Part shown: piece by piece, positions 14,615 through 19,476 of the stretch
How positions within the stretch are numbered: position 1 is the first letter of the stretch
Layout of the letters: every line of letters starts with the position of its first letter
From: Candidatus Baldrarchaeota archaeon
GTDB taxonomy: Archaea; Asgardarchaeota; Baldrarchaeia; Baldrarchaeales; DXJG01
NCBI GenBank assembly: GCA_030587435.1
Contig: JAUQZC010000063.1
Location: forward strand, 1 to 19,476
Length of the DNA: 19,476 nucleotides
Direction of reading: 5' to 3'
The notes under the pieces: model-generated
Database searches by the model: none
What the model was told of the DNA's origin: nothing
The model's input: the letters and a program-made list of their open reading frames with translations, nothing else
Program-made: the position numbers and the translations under genes

Positions 14615-14835
14615 AATGGTAAGCTTGGTTAAAAGACTGTTAAGTAGAAATTCAAATCAATAAAAAAGAAGATGTTATTGGAATAATTGTTAAAAGTCTA
14701 GGAAGACTAATAGAATTCATTTTGCCAAGAATTCTAAGCGTAACGTTAACGATAGGCTTAATTAAAAACATGCAAGAAATGTTAAAGAAACATGGAGTAA
14801 ACCTTAATATTTCAGGAGACCTTATCACAACCTGA
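14615..14835 (+). pseudogene. Unrecognised small gene with one frameshift
   Basis: ATG at 14615, five bases after GGTG, opens MVSLVKRLLSRNSNQ and stops at 14660-14662. Deleting one base near 14641 joins MVSLVKRLL to a frame reading VEIQINKKEDVIGIIVKSLG and then RLIEFILPRILSVTLTIGLI before a charged end and TGA at 14833-14835. The joined product has about 72 residues with one long amphipathic or membrane-associated hydrophobic stretch. I do not recognise the family. The good promoter and ribosome-binding site argue that this was a real gene; the single-base break is either decay or a sequencing error. The second frame alone lacks a clear start. Confidence 0.45.
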
Positions 14836-15022
14836 CACCTTTAAGAAAATGCCAGATGTTATCGATATATATGTAGGAATCATAGAGAAGAAAGAAACCG
14901 TGGAAGAGGCTGGGAAAAGAATTTTTGAAACAATTCTCGAAGTTGCTTCCGGCCTCAGAACACGTTCAGAAATAAATAAAAACAAAGAATTTGCAGTTTT
15001 TAGGGTTGGGTTCACATATTAG
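14831..15022 (+). pseudogene. C-terminal remnant of an altronate/galactarate dehydratase large subunit
   Basis: The frame ending with TAG at 15020-15022 reads PDTFKKMPDVIDIYVG, then IIEKKETVEEAGKRIFETIL, EVASGLRTRSEIN and KEFAVFRVGFTY. This is the hallmark C-terminus of UxaA/GarD large subunits: the NPxTxKxMxDxxDxNAG segment, ExTxEExGxxIFxxIxxVASG, then TxxE and the terminal EFAIFRxGxT. The rest of the large subunit, including its central metal-binding part, is missing; the upstream sequence belongs to an unrelated frame. The usual Asn-Ala-Gly of NAG is altered to Tyr-Val-Gly. It cannot be functional alone. It is probably what is left of a full gene once linked to a SAF-domain small subunit such as the one at 4100-4378. 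It ends 26 bases before the convergent TumE-like gene. Confidence 0.75.
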
Positions 15023-15047
15023 TTAACTATAAGTTTTATGCATCTTT

Positions 15048-15407
15048 TTATATTTTTTCTCGCATTTCTAGGATAAAGTTCAGAAATTTCTTGGTGTTTT
15101 CTATAGGAGAAGATTTTAGATCTGTTATATTATCTTCTATAACATTATCCTCGGATTTAAAATGGATATGTCTTGGAAATGATTTTAGGTTTCGATGATG
15201 CGGCGCTGTGTCAATTCTTATTATTCTACTACCTTTCTGCCAATGTAAAGAATATTCTCTTACTGTTGGATATCTTATTTCAATAAAACTACCATCATCT
15301 AGCAGAATGCGCAATTTCCGCCTTATTATGACTGGATCACTAATAATGACATGACCGAACTCTTTCTTTATAAGTTCTTTAATTTCTTTGAGGATTTTAA
15401 TGCTCAA
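15048..15407 (-). CDS. TumE-like (DUF6516) toxin candidate
   Basis: A 119-residue protein with the recognisable pattern of the TumE toxin family: a basic strand VIIRRKLRILLDDGSFIEIR (26-45), then YSLHWQ (52-57), an Asp-x-Ala-Pro-His-His core (Asp66, His70, His71) and FPRHIHF (77-83) with further histidines. The histidine/aspartate pattern suggests a nuclease-like active site, though the mechanism is not something I can show. It starts with TTG at 15407, overlapping the TGA of the upstream gene by four bases (TTGA), so translation is coupled. In the family the upstream small gene encodes the antitoxin. An intact frame and motifs suggest it is active. Confidence 0.75.
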   Translation of the reverse strand: MSIKILKEIKELIKKEFGHVIISDPVIIRRKLRILLDDGSFIEIRYPTVREYSLHWQKGSRIIRIDTAPHHRNLKSFPRHIHFKSEDNVIEDNITDLKSSPIENTKKFLNFILEMREKI

Positions 15408-15661
15408 ATCAATTCCTCAAACTGTTTTTTTAGCGATTCTCTAAGCAATTTCAAGTCTTCTTCTAAGCTTTTAGCTTCAAGGTAGTCTTCATAGGTTGGA
15501 TGTTCAGGCAATTCTCCCTTTTCAATTTTTTTTAGGATCTCTAATGACGATTTAACATTGTAGCTGGACAAAATTTCATTAAGCATTTCCCTTAGCCTAA
15601 AATATTCACTTAAATCTCTCAAAATGTAAACTTCCCTCAACTTTATGTCACTAGTATCCAT
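15404..15661 (-). CDS. Antitoxin candidate of the TumE-type pair
   Basis: A small acidic, almost entirely helical protein of 85 residues with a high share of Glu, Leu and Lys. A probable coiled-coil runs from EYFRLREMLNEILSSYNVKS through KSLEEDLKLLRESLKKQFEE. No known DNA-binding domain is obvious. The frame extends to a GTG at 15670, but ATG at 15661 has GGGTG six bases before it and is preferred. Its position directly upstream of the toxin gene, with a four-base overlap, is the main evidence for its role. The C-terminal helix could wrap around the toxin, as in many antitoxins; that is inference. Confidence 0.65.
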   Translation of the reverse strand: MDTSDIKLREVYILRDLSEYFRLREMLNEILSSYNVKSSLEILKKIEKGELPEHPTYEDYLEAKSLEEDLKLLRESLKKQFEELI

Positions 15662-15851
15662 CTTTAACACCCTTTAAGACTAGATGATAAATACGTTAAC
15701 GAACTTCTTCGCAATAAATTGATTTCACAACACATCCAAACTTACGGCTTCAAATAAAATAAGCTGCAACGTACATTTAAGTATATAACCTTCTAACCTT
15801 AATCTACAAACTATGCTTCCTCGTTTCAATTTTAAACTTATAAACTAGCTA

Positions 15852-16532
15852 TCACTTAGACTTATCAAATAGTAAGAATTTTTGTTTTATTTTTTCCACT
15901 AGATGTAGTTTCTGTAGCATATTAAATGTTTTCGTGTGTTTCCCGATCTTAATGAATTCTATTAGGTCTTCAGGTTTGTCTATGTCGAGAGCTATTCTAG
16001 GGTTCTTGTAAACTCTAAAGTTTATGTTGTTTGCTAGTGCTGTTTTTCGATGTTTCTCGAAGCTTCTAACTCCGTACTTGGTTGGAATTATGTTTGGAGG
16101 CCGTCTAAATAAGAGGTTTGTACCATAACCGTCTTTTGAAGGTGAAATTACTACCATCTTTTCTGAGTTCTCGTCCATGGAGATTGCTTCGTCTATGTCT
16201 TCAGGTTTAATTAATGGGATGTCGATGGGGACTATTGTAACATTTTTTGCACCTATTTTCATGCAGTAATTCGTTGCTATCGTTAATGATTCATTTAGTT
16301 CTTTGCCACTGTCGTGTAATGTCTTTATTCCGAGGTCTTTGGCCTTTGTAAGAACCTCGTTATCGCTAGTGATTACAATTATGTGATCCAGACTCTTTGA
16401 ATGAATTAAAGCGTTTACAACATCTTCAAACATGGTTAAACATAGTAAATATCTTTCTTGTTCTTCTAGTAACGGTGAAAGCCTGTGTTTCGCCCTTCTC
16501 AAGTTTTTTACAGGAATAAGCGCAAATGACAA
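15852..16532 (-). CDS. cofC: 2-phospho-L-lactate guanylyltransferase (coenzyme F420 biosynthesis)
   Basis: The enzyme joins GTP and 2-phospholactate (or a related phosphoacid) to give the activated precursor of coenzyme F420. The 226-residue protein shows the family's N-terminus FALIPVKNLRRAKHRLSPLL (nucleotide-binding, with AKxRLSP), then HIIVITSD and a central IVPIDIPLIKPEDI holding the metal-binding aspartate. It continues with VVISPSKDGYGTNLLFRRPP and a closing PRIALDIDKPEDLIEF. These all match CofC. It starts at TTG (16532): the next residues align exactly with the usual beginning, and GGAG lies about ten bases upstream. About 20 residues after the domain form a basic tail. No other F420 genes lie nearby. 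The organism therefore probably makes F420. Confidence 0.9.
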   Translation of the reverse strand: MSFALIPVKNLRRAKHRLSPLLEEQERYLLCLTMFEDVVNALIHSKSLDHIIVITSDNEVLTKAKDLGIKTLHDSGKELNESLTIATNYCMKIGAKNVTIVPIDIPLIKPEDIDEAISMDENSEKMVVISPSKDGYGTNLLFRRPPNIIPTKYGVRSFEKHRKTALANNINFRVYKNPRIALDIDKPEDLIEFIKIGKHTKTFNMLQKLHLVEKIKQKFLLFDKSK

Positions 16533-16647
16533 ACTACCACAGCTCCATTATTAAAAATGATAGGTTATTTAAAGCCAAATAACCAACTGCTAATCTTTGC
16601 GACATAATATGTTTTCACTAATTTTAGATTTAGACTAAGTTTAATTG

Positions 16648-17904
16648 TTAAATCCAGCCGAGTGATTTCATCGCGTCAACTATTCGATTTATCGAAGTAA
16701 TATATGCTCCAGTTCTCATATCAACATTATACTTCTTTGAAACTTCATAAACGTCGTTAAATGCATTTGCCATTATTGTTTTTAATTTGTCGTTAACTTC
16801 TTTTTCAGACCAGTAATAGCCCATTCGATTTTGAACCCATTCAAAATAGCTAACTACTACGCCGCCTGCATTGGCTAAAATATCTGGAACAATGAAAACA
16901 CCCTTTTCGCTAAGTATTTTATCGGCTTCAGGAGTTGTCGGGCCGTTTGCTCCCTCTATTATTATTTTTGCCTTAACATTGCCAGCGTTTTTCTCTGTAA
17001 TTTGCCCTTCAAGTGCGGCTGGAATTAGAATATCGCAATCAACAGTTAACGGGTCCTCCCTCGATATTATTTCAGCCTCAGAATATTTTGTAACACTTCC
17101 CTCTTTCCTTTTTACTTCCATTACTTTATAGATGTTAAGTCCATCAGGATTGTAAATTCCACCTTTAGAGTCGCTAACAGCAACTATTTTACTACCAAGC
17201 TCGTAAAAGAACTTTGCAGCATTAAACGCCACATTACCAAAACCCTGAATGGAAACTCTCGCATCCTTAAGACTTACATTCAACTTACTTGCGGCTTCTA
17301 AGCCGATGAAGAAAACACCTCTTCCAGTAGCTTCTCCTCTACCTCTTGAGCCACCAATACTTAACGGTTTACCAGTAACTACACCAGGTACAACTTTGCC
17401 TACCACTTTATTATACTCGTCTAAAAACCAAGCCATAACTTGAGCATCAGTATTTACATCGGGAGCAGGAATATCTATATCCGGACCAATAAAAGGTGCA
17501 AGAGCCTTTGCATATTCACGTGTCAAAACCTCAAGTTCCCTTCTCGACATCTCTTTGGGGTTACATTTAACTCCTCCTTTCGAACCGCCATAAGGAATGT
17601 TTACAACGGCTGTTTTCAACGTCATTAATGCTGCAAGAGTTTTAACTTCATCAAGATTCACATCTGGATGATAGCGAAACCCCCCTTTCATAGGGCCTCT
17701 AGCATCGTTAAATTGCACACGATAAGCTGTAAACACCCTTGTTTTACCGTTATCCATTTTTAACGGAAGAGAAACTATAATCGTTCTTTTCGGCTTACTG
17801 AGAATTTCAACTACTTCTGGAGCTAAATCTATAATCTCCGCTACATGTCTTAGTTTTCCTAGATACTGATCGAAAAAGGATCGCTGAGTTCGAGCTTCGC
17901 TCAC
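16648..17904 (-). CDS. gdhA: Glutamate dehydrogenase (hexameric, archaeal type)
   Basis: Interconverts glutamate with 2-oxoglutarate and ammonia using NAD(P); cytoplasmic, linking carbon and nitrogen metabolism. Its 418 residues are the normal length. Substrate-binding KGGFRYHP begins at Lys73, the second lysine is Lys97, and the catalytic lysine is Lys109 in PYGGSKGGV, with Asp149 in PAPDVNTD. The Rossmann loop GFGNVA is at 221-226 and ends in VSDSKGG. All active-site residues are intact. Coenzyme preference is not clear from the loop alone. GTG at 17904 follows GAGGTGA by about seven bases; a TATA-like element (17951-17960, - strand) lies some 50 bases upstream. It stands as its own transcription unit. 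Confidence 0.96.
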   Translation of the reverse strand: MSEARTQRSFFDQYLGKLRHVAEIIDLAPEVVEILSKPKRTIIVSLPLKMDNGKTRVFTAYRVQFNDARGPMKGGFRYHPDVNLDEVKTLAALMTLKTAVVNIPYGGSKGGVKCNPKEMSRRELEVLTREYAKALAPFIGPDIDIPAPDVNTDAQVMAWFLDEYNKVVGKVVPGVVTGKPLSIGGSRGRGEATGRGVFFIGLEAASKLNVSLKDARVSIQGFGNVAFNAAKFFYELGSKIVAVSDSKGGIYNPDGLNIYKVMEVKRKEGSVTKYSEAEIISREDPLTVDCDILIPAALEGQITEKNAGNVKAKIIIEGANGPTTPEADKILSEKGVFIVPDILANAGGVVVSYFEWVQNRMGYYWSEKEVNDKLKTIMANAFNDVYEVSKKYNVDMRTGAYITSINRIVDAMKSLGWI

Positions 17905-17950
17905 TTTAGCCTCACCTCTTAACTTATCGTTTATTGAAAGTGTGACTTAA

Positions 17951-17960
17951 CTTAAATATG
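17951..17960 (-). promoter_or_regulatory. TATA-like box of gdhA
   Basis: On the - strand CATATTTAAG lies about 50 bases before the GTG start, giving a predicted start of transcription near 17930 and a leader of 20-25 bases with the GAGGTGA ribosome-binding site. The spacing is as expected for archaeal promoters. Confidence 0.45.
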
Positions 17961-18034
17961 TATTTCCCTTTACATTAAATCCCTTATCTGCAAATCACAA
18001 AAAAATATAGTTTTACCCTCGATATTTTATTCCT

Positions 18035-19267
18035 TTATTTAGTTTCTCGAAGTCCCAAAAGAATTATTGAAATAGCAAACAACATTGTTATCGTAGCAAT
18101 TAAATATGGGATATTTGCTCCGATAAGAGAATATATTAAGCCTGCAACCAACGTGACGATACTAGACACCACGTTGATTATCAAACCCACTATGGAATTT
18201 ACTCGACCCCTCAGTTCTAAGGGAACCAAATCCGTAATTATTGTGGTGATCGCAGTAAAATAAACAAAATTACCGATCGACATTAAATTCACAGTAACTA
18301 AAACTAAAATAAACGGTTCAAAAGCCATATAAGGCGCAGCAAACAGTAAAAAGCAACCAGACAAGGAAGAAAGCGTAGAAACTACTAAAATAGGTTTACG
18401 ACCAATTTTATCTATTAAAAAACCGAAAGGCATAAGAAAAAGGAGAGCGAGAAAATGGCTAAAGCTAGAAATGTAACCCCAGCCGATTTCACTTACCCCG
18501 AGAAAAACAACAGAGTAAATGGAGGTTAAAAAAGTCATAGATAATGCTATGTTTGCTGTAACATCTACTAAGACAACATATAGCAATTTTTCTTTCACAA
18601 AGCTCAATGCGGTTTGATACGCTTCTCTAAATTTTAAAGTTTTACTAGCCAAAACTTCATGTCTTAGTAATGTTTCCTTCAAGAAAACTTCTCTTATTGT
18701 AGCTGCTGCTACCCCGGAAACAAAGCATAGAAAATATATGAATCGAATTGCAGGGACAAACGTGTATCGAGAAATAAAGTAGATGGCTAAAAGCGGTGAA
18801 AACGAGGAAATAATATCAGGTAAAAAGTGATACAGAGAGAATAGTTTACCACGTAACTCTTTTGGTGTAGAATCCGCCTCAATACTCCACAAAGCAGGCT
18901 GATACAGCAATGCAACATTGGATAGAAAAGCAGCTACAACAAGCCACGTCCAATTTGGCGCAAATGCGTAAATCAGAAAGGAAAAACTGAATAACCCAGT
19001 CATACACACGACAATTTTCTTTCGACCATATTTATCCGCCACATAACCCCCTACAATTCTTGAAAAACCTAAAGTTATCGTTGAAACAAAGGAAATCACA
19101 CCTAAAATTACAGGAGTTGCCCCAAGCTCATATGCATATAGTTGAAAATAAGGGTCAGCCATTGATTGAAAAGGACCCCAAACAATCCAGCTCAAAATGA
19201 GCCCAAAAACATTCCACTTATAAATTCTCCTCAAATACTCATCATACCGCTTCTCAACCCCACTCAT
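18035..19267 (-). CDS. MFS transporter (drug/metabolite efflux-type), intact
   Basis: An integral membrane protein of 410 residues with about 12 helices. The loop 2-3 motif A reads GGYVADKYGRKK (73-84), and its half-repeat in loop 8-9 is GFLIDKIGRKP. The first helix follows an amphipathic N-terminus of about 20 residues. Conserved YELGATPVILGVISFVSTI resembles the matching part of the broken MFS gene near 1.7 kb (NIYAVEIGATYSEMGIITSV). The two are therefore relatives of one subfamily, although too different to be recent copies. The substrate is unknown; this subfamily is usually annotated as multidrug or metabolite exporters. A TATA-like ATTTATATG (19308-19316, - strand) lies upstream. No frameshift is seen. 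Confidence 0.9.
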   Translation of the reverse strand: MSGVEKRYDEYLRRIYKWNVFGLILSWIVWGPFQSMADPYFQLYAYELGATPVILGVISFVSTITLGFSRIVGGYVADKYGRKKIVVCMTGLFSFSFLIYAFAPNWTWLVVAAFLSNVALLYQPALWSIEADSTPKELRGKLFSLYHFLPDIISSFSPLLAIYFISRYTFVPAIRFIYFLCFVSGVAAATIREVFLKETLLRHEVLASKTLKFREAYQTALSFVKEKLLYVVLVDVTANIALSMTFLTSIYSVVFLGVSEIGWGYISSFSHFLALLFLMPFGFLIDKIGRKPILVVSTLSSLSGCFLLFAAPYMAFEPFILVLVTVNLMSIGNFVYFTAITTIITDLVPLELRGRVNSIVGLIINVVSSIVTLVAGLIYSLIGANIPYLIATITMLFAISIILLGLRETK

Positions 19268-19307
19268 AGCCTTAGTTAACCCTCATTTATTTAAAAACAT
19301 TTTGAAG

Positions 19308-19316
19308 CATATAAAT
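19308..19316 (-). promoter_or_regulatory. TATA-like box of the intact MFS gene
   Basis: ATTTATATG on the - strand is about 45 bases before the ATG at 19267, predicting a start of transcription near 19285. A GAGGG (19280-19284) lies twelve bases upstream of the ATG, somewhat far for a ribosome-binding site. Confidence 0.45.
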
Positions 19317-19441
19317 CTGATAACCACCATAAACCTAATGCAAGAACTGCCACTTCAAAATATGACACATAAGCGTTCTAAATCCACTAAATACTCCAAG
19401 ACTTAATTATTATTTGTAAGTGATGATTTTAATCGAAAAGC

Positions 19442-19457
19442 TTATATATATATAATA
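19442..19457 (+). promoter_or_regulatory. Strong TATA box for a gene beyond the right edge
   Basis: TTATATATATATAATA is a long TATA element near the end of the window. No + strand reading frame starts within the remaining bases, so the gene or RNA it serves should begin just outside the window. Confidence 0.4.
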
Positions 19458-19476
19458 TCTGCTTTAAGTGTGTTGT

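Noticed and set aside
14812..15015. A - strand frame of 67 codons at 14812-15015.
   Set aside because: The + strand of the same bases reads as the altronate-dehydratase C-terminus, which is a far better explanation.
16871..17628. Several + strand frames of 62-86 codons across the glutamate dehydrogenase gene.
   Set aside because: All are antisense shadows of an intact conserved enzyme.
1..19476. Search by eye for tRNA or rRNA genes, CRISPR repeats, insertion sequences and long direct repeats.
   Set aside because: None was found; gaps between genes are AT-rich without cloverleaf, repeat-spacer or transposase signals. Short or degenerate elements could be missed by eye.

Overview
The window comes from an AT-rich archaeon, most likely a thermophile of the Thermoproteota/Bathyarchaeia sphere. 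The placement is an inference: archaeal-type TATA boxes (such as the one before the sugar-binding protein), GGTG-type ribosome-binding sites, frequent GTG and TTG starts, an F420-pathway enzyme (CofC), a hexameric-type glutamate dehydrogenase, and several typically archaeal small families. No rRNA, tRNA, CRISPR array or insertion sequence was seen, so the lineage cannot be fixed from this window.

Left part (1-6.9 kb), accessory in character. It opens with a gene that probably begins before the window edge. Next is an MFS transporter gene broken by three single-base frameshifts, each at a short T run. Then come a thioredoxin reductase, a HEPN/nucleotidyltransferase pair of toxin-antitoxin type, and a lone SAF-domain (small) subunit of the altronate dehydratase family. 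A two-gene unit follows, joining a ribbon-helix-helix/DUF5678 protein to a single-domain retropepsin-like aspartyl protease; its TATA box lies in the loop of an inverted repeat. A GNAT acetyltransferase, an unrecognised partner and a decayed third coupled gene close this part.

Middle part (6.9-14.5 kb), carbohydrate metabolism. A complete ABC sugar importer (binding protein, two permeases, ATPase with TOBE domain) runs on the + strand and ends in a structured tail. Facing it are two Gfo/Idh/MocA dehydrogenases on the - strand. Divergent from them is a GT-A glycosyltransferase that resembles mannosylglycerate/glucosylglycerate synthases. A reasonable reading is sugar import, oxidation or isomerisation of the imported sugar, and compatible-solute synthesis, but the substrates are unknown.

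Right part (14.5-19.5 kb). A decayed stretch holds a frameshifted small gene and the C-terminal remnant of an altronate-dehydratase large subunit, the partner that the lone small subunit 10 kb away lacks. Then, all on the - strand, come a TumE-type toxin-antitoxin pair, cofC, gdhA and an intact MFS transporter. A strong TATA box at the right edge points to a + strand gene beyond the window.

The most notable items are the RHH/DUF5678-aspartyl protease unit with its operator-like palindrome, the split and decayed altronate-dehydratase genes, the T-run frameshifts, and the clustering of three toxin-antitoxin-like pairs with several pseudogenes.
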